DNA from: Brevundimonas sp.
GTDB taxonomy: Bacteria; Pseudomonadota; Alphaproteobacteria; Caulobacterales; Caulobacteraceae
Direction of reading: 5' to 3'
Assembly (NCBI GenBank): GCA_031119155.1
Contig: JAVHYH010000184.1
Span: 1 to 6,268, forward strand
Length of the DNA stretch: 6,268 bases
The notes under the pieces were generated by a model that searched no databases, was not told the origin of the DNA, and saw only the letters and a program-made list of their open reading frames with translations. The stretch's first letter is position 1, and each line of letters opens with the position of its first letter. Made by a program: the position numbers and the translations under genes. Of this stretch, positions 1-5,681 are shown in pieces.

Positions 1-1144
1 CGATGACGTCGGGCGTGACGCCGACCTTTTCCAGATTTCGGCCCGCGGGAGTGGTCATGACGATCATCCCCACGCGCAGGAGGCCGCCATCCGGCAGGTT
101 GATCGCCCGGGTGCCCGTGACGGCGCCGCGCGTCGTCTCGCCGACGATCACCGCCCTGCCCTTCTCCTGCAGCACGCCCGCCAGCAGTTCGGCGGCGCTG
201 GCTGAACCCGGGCCGACCACAACCGTCACCGGACCGCCGTACGGACGCGGGGCCGGGGCGACGAACATGCGGCGATTGATGAAGCGCCCCTCCAGCACGG
301 TGACGTCCTGCCGCTCCGTGAAGAACCAGGACTGGATCATGCCCGCCAGATTGAGACTGCCCCCGCCGTTGGTGCGCAGGTCGATGACCAGTCCGGCGGG
401 CGGCGCCTCGGCCAGCCGCTCCATCTCGGCCACGAACTGGTCGTAGCGGGCGCGGTCGAAGTCATCGAAGCGGATATAGGCCACGCCGTTGTCGAGGCTT
501 CGGGTCTCGAAGCGCGGGCGGGGCTCCAGCAGGACAGCGGTGAGATCAAGCGTATGGCGCGCGCCACTTTCGTCCACGAAGACGATGGTGTCGGTCCGGC
601 CCACGACAGGCGGCGCCGCGATCAGGGGCGAGACGCCGTTGACGGCCTCGACCTTCCAGCCGGGCAGCACCCCGACGTCCGCAGCGGGCGTCTCCGGCCG
701 CACGAGGGCGACGAAGCGATCGTCGCCCCGCGCCGTCAGGATGAAACCGAAGCCGGCGCGGGACGCGCCCTGCTCCCGCGCGCGAACCATCTCACGTTCG
801 ACGGGGCTGAGCGCCTGGGAGTGGTCGTCGTCGAGCAGGTCCAGAAGCTCGGTCAGGCGGGCGTAGAACAGATCCTCGTTCGGCGACGCGACGGCTTCAG
901 GGCGACGCGTGGCGGCTTCCTCGACAAAGGGCACGCCGCCGAAGTCCCGCTTGTAGAACAACCGGCGGGCGTAGCTCACCGCCGCGTCCCAGACCTCGCC
1001 GTTCAGGGCGGCGCGCTCGGGCGAGCCGTCCGACACCTGAACCGGGGTCGGCAGTTCATTCTCACGAGCGTAGGGGATCGAGGCGCAGGCCGCGAGCGAC
1101 AGGGCGAGGGCGACGACGAGCGGGCGAACGCTGAACCTGAACAT
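1..1144 (-). CDS. S41-family peptidase, predicted lipoprotein with PDZ-like domain (3' end cut by window)
   Basis: Partial gene: 381 codons are present from ATG at 1144 and the frame is still open at base 1. By alignment with its upstream paralogue only a few dozen residues are missing. The N-terminus is a lipoprotein signal: basic Arg3/Arg7, a hydrophobic stretch, then the lipobox LAAC with Cys20, so the protein is probably anchored to a membrane facing the periplasm. An N-terminal helical region ends in LLDDDH (His108). A PDZ-like segment lies at about 130-205, and the S41 core holds IDLRTNGGG (254-262) and GSASAAE (likely nucleophile Ser316). The Lys usually found in FGKG is absent (GETTRGAV, 336-342). 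Instead His108 and Glu372 (LEKVGVTPD) fit the Ser/His/Glu arrangement of tricorn/IRBP-like S41 proteins. It starts 10 bases after the paralogue's stop, so the two are almost certainly cotranscribed. The substrate is unknown. The family call is firm; catalytic activity is inferred. Confidence 0.88.
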   Translation of the reverse strand, partial: MFRFSVRPLVVALALSLAACASIPYARENELPTPVQVSDGSPERAALNGEVWDAAVSYARRLFYKRDFGGVPFVEEAATRRPEAVASPNEDLFYARLTELLDLLDDDHSQALSPVEREMVRAREQGASRAGFGFILTARGDDRFVALVRPETPAADVGVLPGWKVEAVNGVSPLIAAPPVVGRTDTIVFVDESGARHTLDLTAVLLEPRPRFETRSLDNGVAYIRFDDFDRARYDQFVAEMERLAEAPPAGLVIDLRTNGGGSLNLAGMIQSWFFTERQDVTVLEGRFINRRMFVAPAPRPYGGPVTVVVGPGSASAAELLAGVLQEKGRAVIVGETTRGAVTGTRAINLPDGGLLRVGMIVMTTPAGRNLEKVGVTPDVI

Positions 1145-1154
1145 GCCCCGGATG

Positions 1155-2417
1155 CTAGAGCGACCGCGCGGGGCTCGCCAAGACCGTTTCGCGCGACAGG
1201 CTCCGGATCGCCGTGTCCAGCGCCGGATCCCGGCCCTCGCGCCGGTCCTCGCGGGAGATCGAGGCCTCCACGTCCGGCGTCACGCCGCGCTTTTCGAGAC
1301 GAACGCCGCCGGAGGTGACGAAGTCCGACCGGCTGAGGGTCAGGCGGCCTCCGTCCGGCAGGCGGGTGTCCTGCGAGATCAGGACGGCGCCGGCGGTGCG
1401 TTCACCGATGACGACGGCGCGGCGGGCCTCCTGCAGGGCGGCGGGGGTCAGTTCGGCGGCGCTGCGGCTGTCGCTGTCGACCAGAACGGCGACGTCATTG
1501 GGCACGGGCTGATCGAGATCGCCACAGCCGCCGCCGGTGCTGAGATCGACCTGCCGTCCGGAACGCAGGGTGCGGGTGGCCCAGACCTGATCACGCGGCA
1601 GGAAGCAGCTCAGCACCGCGTCCGCCTCCATCAGCCGCCCGCCGGGGTTGCCGCGCAGGTCGAGGACCACGCCGGTATCAGGGGACAGGCCGGCCAGTTC
1701 GGCCCCCATCCAGCGACCCAGTCCGGCGTCGAAGCCATCGACACGCAGGACCACCACGCCCGGGCGTGACCGGTCGGCGACGAAGGCCGGTTGCGGCTCC
1801 ATGACCGCAGGGGTCACGGAAAGCACGCGCCGCTCCTCGGCCTCGTCGATGAAGGTCAGGTTCAGCGCGCGACCGGCGACCACATCCTGTTCGGGGCTCC
1901 AGCCGCCCTGGGCGATGTTCAGTCGCCAGCCTTCCGCCACCCCGGCGGCTTCGGCGGGCGATCCGCGCCGGACCGTTTCGATGCGGTAGTCCCCGGGGTG
2001 TTCGGGATCCGGGCGCAGGGTCACGCCGATGGCGGCGCGTCTCGTCCGTTGCGCATCCTGCCGACGGGCGACGGCGGGAGAGGCCGCGCCCGCGTGATCG
2101 TCGTCCAGCAGGTTGAGCATCTGGTCGAGGACCAGATACAGCGCCCGGTCGTCGGTCGCGGCGAGGGCCTGGGGGCGATAGGTGCGGCGGGCCGCGGTCC
2201 AGTCCACGCCATGCAGTTCAGGGTCGTAATACTGGGTCCGAACCTCGCTCCAGACGCTGTCGAAGACCTTCTGGTTCATCCGGGCCCGTTCGCGGGACGG
2301 CTGGACCGTCGCCACCGTGACCTCGTCCGCCGATGTCGCGAACGACGGCGCCGCGACAACCGCCAGGCTCATCGCGGCGGACACGGTCAGTCTCATGACA
2401 AGACGGCGGAAGATCAT
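1155..2417 (-). CDS. Secreted S41-family peptidase with PDZ-like domain
   Basis: Complete protein of 420 residues, ATG at 2417 and TAG at 1155-1157. The N-terminus is a Sec-type signal peptide (Arg4, Arg5, Arg9, hydrophobic to about 25, possible cleavage after Ala24-Ala27), so the mature protein should be periplasmic. Next comes a helical N-terminal domain with YYDPELHGVDW (63-73) and LLDDDH (His108), typical of tricorn/IRBP-like S41 proteins. A PDZ-like domain (about 128-205) has GSPAEAAGV. The catalytic core contains LDLRGNPGG (252-260) and SRSAAE with likely nucleophile Ser319; Glu375 lies in LEKRGVTPD. GERTAGAV (338-345) lacks the CtpA lysine. Cys271 and Cys298 could form a disulfide. An internal ATG (codon 8, 2396) is possible but has no ribosome site and would shorten the basic n-region, so the first ATG is preferred; neither has a strong Shine-Dalgarno. 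It lies 59 bases behind the EF-hand gene and 10 bases before its paralogue. Confidence 0.9.
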   Translation of the reverse strand: MIFRRLVMRLTVSAAMSLAVVAAPSFATSADEVTVATVQPSRERARMNQKVFDSVWSEVRTQYYDPELHGVDWTAARRTYRPQALAATDDRALYLVLDQMLNLLDDDHAGAASPAVARRQDAQRTRRAAIGVTLRPDPEHPGDYRIETVRRGSPAEAAGVAEGWRLNIAQGGWSPEQDVVAGRALNLTFIDEAEERRVLSVTPAVMEPQPAFVADRSRPGVVVLRVDGFDAGLGRWMGAELAGLSPDTGVVLDLRGNPGGRLMEADAVLSCFLPRDQVWATRTLRSGRQVDLSTGGGCGDLDQPVPNDVAVLVDSDSRSAAELTPAALQEARRAVVIGERTAGAVLISQDTRLPDGGRLTLSRSDFVTSGGVRLEKRGVTPDVEASISREDRREGRDPALDTAIRSLSRETVLASPARSL

Positions 2418-2433
2418 CCGCCCACGTTAGGGC

Positions 2434-2450
2434 GCCGCCCGGCAGGCGGC
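2434..2450. other. GC hairpin between EF-hand gene and S41 gene
   Basis: GCCGCC (2434-2439) and GGCGGC (2445-2450) form a perfect 6-bp stem around a 5-base loop. It lies in the 59-base gap between the EF-hand stop and the S41 start. No T-tract follows on either strand, so it is not a convincing intrinsic terminator. It could modulate read-through from the EF-hand gene into the peptidase genes, or sit in the leader of the peptidase mRNA, or be chance in GC-rich DNA. Confidence 0.3.
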
Positions 2451-2476
2451 CAAATCACGAAATCGACGGACAGGGA

Positions 2477-3181
2477 TCACTCTTCGCCCGGGGTTTCAAT
2501 GCGATGGCTGAAAACGCGAACCTCGCCGTCGTCGCGCCGCTCGCCCTCCTCGATGAACCCCGACCGGTCGGCGTCCATGCGCGCGAAGGCCTCGCGCAGC
2601 GGGGCGGTAAACTCGGCCTCGCTGATCCTGCCGTCGCCGTCCTTGTCGAGGCCGCGGTCGTGCGCGCTACGCAGGGCGCGAACCTCGACCCGGACGGGAT
2701 CGGAGCCATCGGGATCGCGCTCGAACGTCATGACGCGAGGGCCGCGAAAGGAACGGGTACGGACCACGACGCCGGGCTCCGCTTCCGCGTCATCCGGAGA
2801 CACCACAACCACGGCGCCGTCGCGCTCAAAGCGGGCTGCGCCTTCCCCGGATCGGGTCGGGCGACGCAACTCCAGCCGGTCCCCGTCGCCGCGTCCGAAA
2901 CGACGGACGGTGATGTCGTGGTTCCCGTCCGCGCCGCCCTGCGCCAGTTCCTCGCGCGACAGACGGCCGTCGCCGTTCTTGTCCAGGCGGGCGAAGGCAT
3001 CGTTCAGCGGCCGGGCGAACTCGTCGCGGGTGACCTCGCCGTCGCCATCCGCATCCAGCCCGCCGGGGCCGTCGGTCGCGCCACCGAGGAAGACCATCCG
3101 GCTGCGGACCTCGGGAACGGGCGGCGGCGCTTGCGGATCCTGCGTCAGGACGGCGGCGGACAGGACGATCAGGGAGAGCAT
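2477..3181 (-). CDS. Exported four-EF-hand calcium-binding protein
   Basis: 234 residues, ATG at 3181, TGA at 2477-2479. The start is set by a TCTGGAG ribosome site 9 bases upstream and by a short hydrophobic N-terminus (residues 1-12) that looks like a weak signal peptide lacking basic residues; the frame stays open upstream only as a shadow of the regulator gene. Four canonical EF-hand loops carry the expected acidic or polar ligands and a final Glu: 43-54 (DADGDG), 67-78 (DKNGDG), 179-190 (DKDGDG) and 203-214 (DADRSG). They form two pairs joined by a charged linker of about 100 residues rich in alternating beta-type sequence (AVVVV, 123-127). Calcium binding follows from the loops; a buffering, sensing or scaffold role is unknown. 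The gene diverges from a two-component system across 126 bases and leads into two S41 peptidase genes, so an envelope role under that system is plausible. Confidence 0.88.
   Translation of the reverse strand: MLSLIVLSAAVLTQDPQAPPPVPEVRSRMVFLGGATDGPGGLDADGDGEVTRDEFARPLNDAFARLDKNGDGRLSREELAQGGADGNHDITVRRFGRGDGDRLELRRPTRSGEGAARFERDGAVVVVSPDDAEAEPGVVVRTRSFRGPRVMTFERDPDGSDPVRVEVRALRSAHDRGLDKDGDGRISEAEFTAPLREAFARMDADRSGFIEEGERRDDGEVRVFSHRIETPGEE
2540..2647 (-). repeat. EF-hand pair 2 (copy of the pair at 2948-3055)
   Basis: Codons 179-214 repeat the layout of codons 43-78 with a constant offset of 136 residues: both loops in each pair start 24 residues apart. The helix between the loops is alike, FARPLNDAFARLD (55-67) against FTAPLREAFARMD (191-203), 8 of 13 identical without gaps. 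This indicates an internal duplication of an EF-hand pair within one protein. Confidence 0.75.
2948..3055 (-). repeat. EF-hand pair 1
   Basis: Codons 43-78, with loops at 43-54 and 67-78, both with full ligand sets (Asp at 1, 3 and 5, Glu at 12; position 3 of loop 2 is Asn). It is the partner of the second pair at 2540-2647. Confidence 0.75.
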
Positions 3182-3190
3182 GGCTTCAGG

Positions 3191-3197
3191 CTCCAGA
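3191..3197 (-). promoter_or_regulatory. Ribosome binding site of the EF-hand gene
   Basis: TCTGGAG on the minus strand, 9 bases before ATG at 3181. It is the only good Shine-Dalgarno in the left half of the window. It selects this start over the longer open frame that runs back through the regulator gene. Confidence 0.65.
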
Positions 3198-3238
3198 GTT
3201 TCGATCAGGTCTTGGAGCACCACCGGCTTGCGACGATA

Positions 3239-3273
3239 TTTCAGTGCGAGCCCGGAATGTTTCAGCGCTGAAA
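3239..3273. promoter_or_regulatory. Candidate operator: direct repeat plus 14-base palindrome
   Basis: TTTCAGTGC at 3239-3247 and TTTCAGCGC at 3260-3268 are direct repeats spaced 21 bases, two helical turns. The second copy is the left half of the perfect palindrome TTTCAGCGCTGAAA (3260-3273), which gives a third copy on the other strand. It lies 35 bases upstream of the regulator start and 58 bases upstream of the EF-hand start. The palindrome and repeats are seen directly; the binding protein is inferred, with the adjacent response regulator the first candidate. Confidence 0.5.
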
Positions 3274-3307
3274 TGACGACGGAGCCCGGCTGGGCCAGAA
3301 TGAAGCC

Positions 3308-4024
3308 ATGCAAGCAGACGCGTCCCGCATTCTCGTCGTCGATGACGACCCCGGCATCCGCGAGGTGCTGTGCGACTACCTGGGCCAGCACGGGTATGAC
3401 GCCGTCGGGGCCGCCTCGGCCGCGGAGATGGACCGGGCCATCGCGGTGCGCGCGCCGGACCTGATCGTGCTGGATCTGATGATGCCGGGCGAGGACGGGC
3501 TGTCGGTCTGCCGCCGCATGGCCGGCAAGGGCACGCCCATCGTCATGCTGAGCGCCATGGGCGAGGACACCGACCGCATCATCGGGCTGGAGCTGGGCGC
3601 CGACGACTATCTGGCCAAGCCCTGCAATCCACGCGAACTGCTGGCGCGGGTCAGGGCGGTGCTGCGACGTCCCCGGGAAGAGGCGGGCGCGGCGGGGCCG
3701 GCCCTGCATTTCGCGGGCTGGCGACTGGACCTGTTGCGGCGGGAACTGGCGCGACCGGATGGCCAGCTGGTCGGACTTTCCGCGGGCGAGTTCGCCCTGT
3801 TGCGGGCCTTCGCCGAACGACCGGGCCGCGTGCTGACCCGCGACCAGTTGCTGGAACGGGCGCGCGGGAGCGACGCCGATGTGTTCGACCGCGCCATGGA
3901 TGTGCAGATCAGCCGGCTGAGAAAGAAGCTGGATGACGGCTCCGGCCTGGAGATGATCCAGACCCTGCGCGGCGAGGGCTATATGTTCGACGTGAAGGTC
4001 GAGCGGCAGCGGGGCGCGGCTTGA
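3308..4024 (+). CDS. OmpR-family response regulator
   Basis: 238 residues, ATG at 3308, TGA at 4022-4024, the normal length for this family. The receiver domain (about 6-121) has the acidic pair Asp12/Asp13, the phospho-acceptor Asp56 in LDLMMPGEDG, Ser82 at the switch position and Lys104 in LAKPCNPREL. The C-terminal winged-helix DNA-binding domain (about 132-232) has LSAGEFALLRAF, RPGRVLTRDQLL and the recognition region DVQISRLRKKL, ending in TLRGEGYMF. When phosphorylated by the kinase next door it should bind DNA as a dimer in the cytoplasm and change transcription. There is no good Shine-Dalgarno; an ATG at 3300 is out of frame. Its stop overlaps the kinase start by four bases. Targets are unknown; the intergenic repeats just upstream and the divergent EF-hand gene are likely. 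Confidence 0.95.
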   Translation: MQADASRILVVDDDPGIREVLCDYLGQHGYDAVGAASAAEMDRAIAVRAPDLIVLDLMMPGEDGLSVCRRMAGKGTPIVMLSAMGEDTDRIIGLELGADDYLAKPCNPRELLARVRAVLRRPREEAGAAGPALHFAGWRLDLLRRELARPDGQLVGLSAGEFALLRAFAERPGRVLTRDQLLERARGSDADVFDRAMDVQISRLRKKLDDGSGLEMIQTLRGEGYMFDVKVERQRGAA

Positions 4025-5565
4025 AGCGTCCCTCCGCCTTTCCCGTCTTCGTGCAGGTCGCCGCCCTGGCCGCGGCGGCGCTTGTGCTGTCCCAGGCGGT
4101 GACCTTCGCCCTTGTGGTGTTGGCGCCCGAGCCGCGTCCGGTCGGTTTCAGCATCGACGCCGCCGCCCGCGCCCTGAAGGGAGAGGCGGCCGAGACCTCG
4201 GACGGGCGTCCCCTGAAACGGCGGATCACCTCCGAGCCGGTGAAGCGCTCCGAGCGCGACGCGCGCGATCCGGTGGCCTGGGCGATCGCCGGTTCGCTGG
4301 CGGCGCGTCTGGACGTGCCCGCGAGCCGGGTCCGGGTCTCCGTGGAACGCGGCCCTCCCCGTCGCCGCGAGCCGGGCCATCGGAGCGAGCTTTCGATGCC
4401 GAGGCGGGACGGCGAGGATCTGAACTTCATCTTCGTTCGGCCCGAGGCCAATCGGTCAGCGGAATCCGAAGCGGTTGTGGAGGCCGGAAAGGACGCCAAT
4501 CCTGCGCCTCGTCTGGTAGGCGGCCTGCGCGAGACCACCCGCTTCTCCATGCGCGCCCCGGAAGGCGGAGGCCGGATCGTGGTCGACAGATCCACGCAGC
4601 AGGTCACGATCCGCGCCGACCGGCTGACCTTCGCGCCCTTCACCGCCTCGGTGCAGCAGGATGACGGCCAGTGGGCCACGGTCGAGCCGCCCCACAGTCT
4701 TCTGTCGCCGTGGCAGCAACGGGTGCTGCTGGGCCTGCTGATCTCGATGCTGTTGCTGGCCCCGCTGGTGTGGTGGATGGCCCGGCGACTGACCCGGCCC
4801 ATCCGGGTGTTCGCCGACGCCGCCGAGCGGCTGGGCGCCGATCCGGAAGCCGAACCGCTGAAACCGTCCGGACCGAAGGAGGTGCGGACGGCCATTCACG
4901 CCTTCAACGACATGCAGGCGTCGCTGCGCAATCACATGCGCCAGCGGACCCAGACCGTAGCGGCCATCGCCCATGACCTGCGCACTCCCCTGACCCGCCT
5001 GCGCTTCAGGGCCGAGCAGGCGCCGGACGCGGTGCGCGAACGGATGGCGGCCGATATCGAGGAGATGGACGCCCTGATCGCCCAGGCCATGGCCTTTGTG
5101 CGCGGGGAGACGACGCCGGAGCACCGTGAGGTTCTGGATCTGGCCGCCCTGACCGCCGATTGCGCCGCCGGCTTCGCCGAGACCGGCGCGGACGTCCTGT
5201 TCGAGGGCGGCGCCCCCCTGCCCGTCCTGGCCGACCCCGCCGCCTTGCGCCGGGCGCTGGGCAATCTGATCGGCAATGCGGTGAAGTACGGCGGTCGCAC
5301 GCGGGTGAAGGCCTTCGCCCGGGACGGCGCGGCGTTTGTCACCGTCGAGGACGACGGCCCCGGCCTGCCGGAAGACGAACTCGACGCCGTCTTCGAGCCG
5401 TTCCGGCGCGGGGAGCAATCACGCAACCGGGAAACCGGCGGCGCCGGGCTGGGCCTGACGGTCGCGCGTCAGGCGGCGCGGGCCGCGGGCGGCGATGTGA
5501 CGCTGGCGAACCGGGCCGAAGGCGGTCTGATCGCCCGGCTGCAGGCGCCGCTGGCCGGGGGCTGA
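4021..5565 (+). CDS. EnvZ-like membrane sensor histidine kinase
   Basis: 514 residues from a TTG start that overlaps the regulator stop (TTGA). This start is chosen because the first membrane segment (about 11-35) follows at once and no ATG precedes it. A periplasmic sensor region of about 190 residues (36-228) is Arg-rich, highly charged and free of cysteine; I do not recognise its fold. Then come a second membrane segment (about 234-253), a HAMP domain (about 254-307), the H-box IAHDLRTPLTRLR with phospho-acceptor His318, and a complete ATPase domain: N box GNLIGNAVKYG (Asn415, Asn419), G1 box DDGPGLP (444-450), F box FEPFRRG (458-464) and G2 box GGAGLGL (473-479). It should autophosphorylate on His318 and pass phosphate to Asp56 of the upstream regulator. 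The stimulus is unknown; the EF-hand neighbour makes calcium or an envelope signal a guess. Confidence 0.94.
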   Translation: MKRPSAFPVFVQVAALAAAALVLSQAVTFALVVLAPEPRPVGFSIDAAARALKGEAAETSDGRPLKRRITSEPVKRSERDARDPVAWAIAGSLAARLDVPASRVRVSVERGPPRRREPGHRSELSMPRRDGEDLNFIFVRPEANRSAESEAVVEAGKDANPAPRLVGGLRETTRFSMRAPEGGGRIVVDRSTQQVTIRADRLTFAPFTASVQQDDGQWATVEPPHSLLSPWQQRVLLGLLISMLLLAPLVWWMARRLTRPIRVFADAAERLGADPEAEPLKPSGPKEVRTAIHAFNDMQASLRNHMRQRTQTVAAIAHDLRTPLTRLRFRAEQAPDAVRERMAADIEEMDALIAQAMAFVRGETTPEHREVLDLAALTADCAAGFAETGADVLFEGGAPLPVLADPAALRRALGNLIGNAVKYGGRTRVKAFARDGAAFVTVEDDGPGLPEDELDAVFEPFRRGEQSRNRETGGAGLGLTVARQAARAAGGDVTLANRAEGGLIARLQAPLAGG

Positions 5566-5606
5566 GCGCCACAGCGTTACAGTTCATCACGTCTTGTTAC
5601 GGCCAC

Positions 5607-5633
5607 GGGGTTGAATCCCCGGGCCGGGGGGAT
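5607..5633 (+). other. Two mutually exclusive GC hairpins in the GAPDH leader
   Basis: GGGG (5607-5610) can pair with CCCC (5617-5620) around TTGAAT. Alternatively ATCCCC (5615-5620) can pair with GGGGAT (5628-5633) around a 7-base loop. Both use the same CCCC, so only one can form at a time. No T-tract follows, so a simple intrinsic terminator for the kinase operon is not supported; it may be a weak or factor-assisted stop, a leader switch, or chance in GC-rich sequence. Confidence 0.3.
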
Positions 5634-5666
5634 CATTGAAGCGCCAACCCTGAACACCGCGCTTCC

Positions 5667-5673
5667 AAAGGAG
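5667..5673 (+). promoter_or_regulatory. Strong ribosome binding site of the GAPDH gene
   Basis: AAAGGAG ends 8 bases before ATG at 5682, close to the ideal Shine-Dalgarno. It contrasts with the weak or absent sites of most other genes here, and fits a highly expressed central-metabolism enzyme. Confidence 0.85.
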
Positions 5674-5681
5674 CCCTGCCC

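Larger units (their letters stand above)
3182..3307. promoter_or_regulatory. Divergent intergenic region, shared control of EF-hand gene and two-component operon
   Basis: 126 bases separate the start codons of two divergently read genes, so promoters for both directions should lie here. I see no convincing -35/-10 pair on either strand. What stands out is a repeat cluster at 3239-3273 (TTTCAG repeats and a palindrome) and an 11-base inverted repeat, TGAAGCCATGC, covering both start codons (3178-3188 minus strand, 3301-3311 plus strand). OmpR-family regulators often bind near their own promoter, so self-regulation with co-control of the EF-hand gene is the simplest inference. Confidence 0.6.
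5566..5681 (+). promoter_or_regulatory. Leader/promoter region of the GAPDH gene
   Basis: 116 bases between the kinase stop and the GAPDH start. No convincing -35/-10 pair is visible. It holds three heptamers sharing nTnAC at 10-base steps (5576 GTTACAG, 5586 ATCACGT, 5596 GTTACGG), two overlapping GC-rich hairpins (5607-5633) and a strong ribosome site (5667-5673). A promoter for the GAPDH gene probably lies here, since a glycolytic gene is unlikely to depend on a regulatory operon. Confidence 0.45.

Noticed and set aside
554..1318. Plus-strand open frame of 254 codons
   Set aside because: It lies antisense to the S41 lipoprotein gene and the end of its paralogue, both with clear family motifs. 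Its translation is low-complexity and without recognisable motifs: a shadow of GC-biased codons.
2418..2476. Intrinsic terminator after the EF-hand gene
   Set aside because: The 6-bp hairpin has no T-tract on the minus-strand downstream side, so read-through to the peptidase genes remains plausible.
3182..3307. Sigma-70 type promoters for the divergent genes
   Set aside because: TTGCGA (3228-3233) has no matching -10 at an acceptable spacing on the plus strand, and minus-strand candidates were equally poor, so no specific promoter is called.
1791..3464. Plus-strand open frame of 557 codons, the longest in the window
   Set aside because: It crosses the antisense of two well-supported genes and the divergent intergenic region and ends inside the regulator in another frame. 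Its Arg/Ser/Pro-rich composition is typical of shadow frames in GC-rich DNA.
3182..3709. N-terminal extension of the EF-hand protein to a start at 3709
   Set aside because: The extension would be antisense to the regulator coding region and would bury the hydrophobic N-terminus. The ATG at 3181 has a good ribosome site at the right distance.
3909..5418. Minus-strand open frames of 328 and 320 codons opposite the kinase
   Set aside because: No motifs in either; the plus-strand kinase has all its boxes intact through the same bases.
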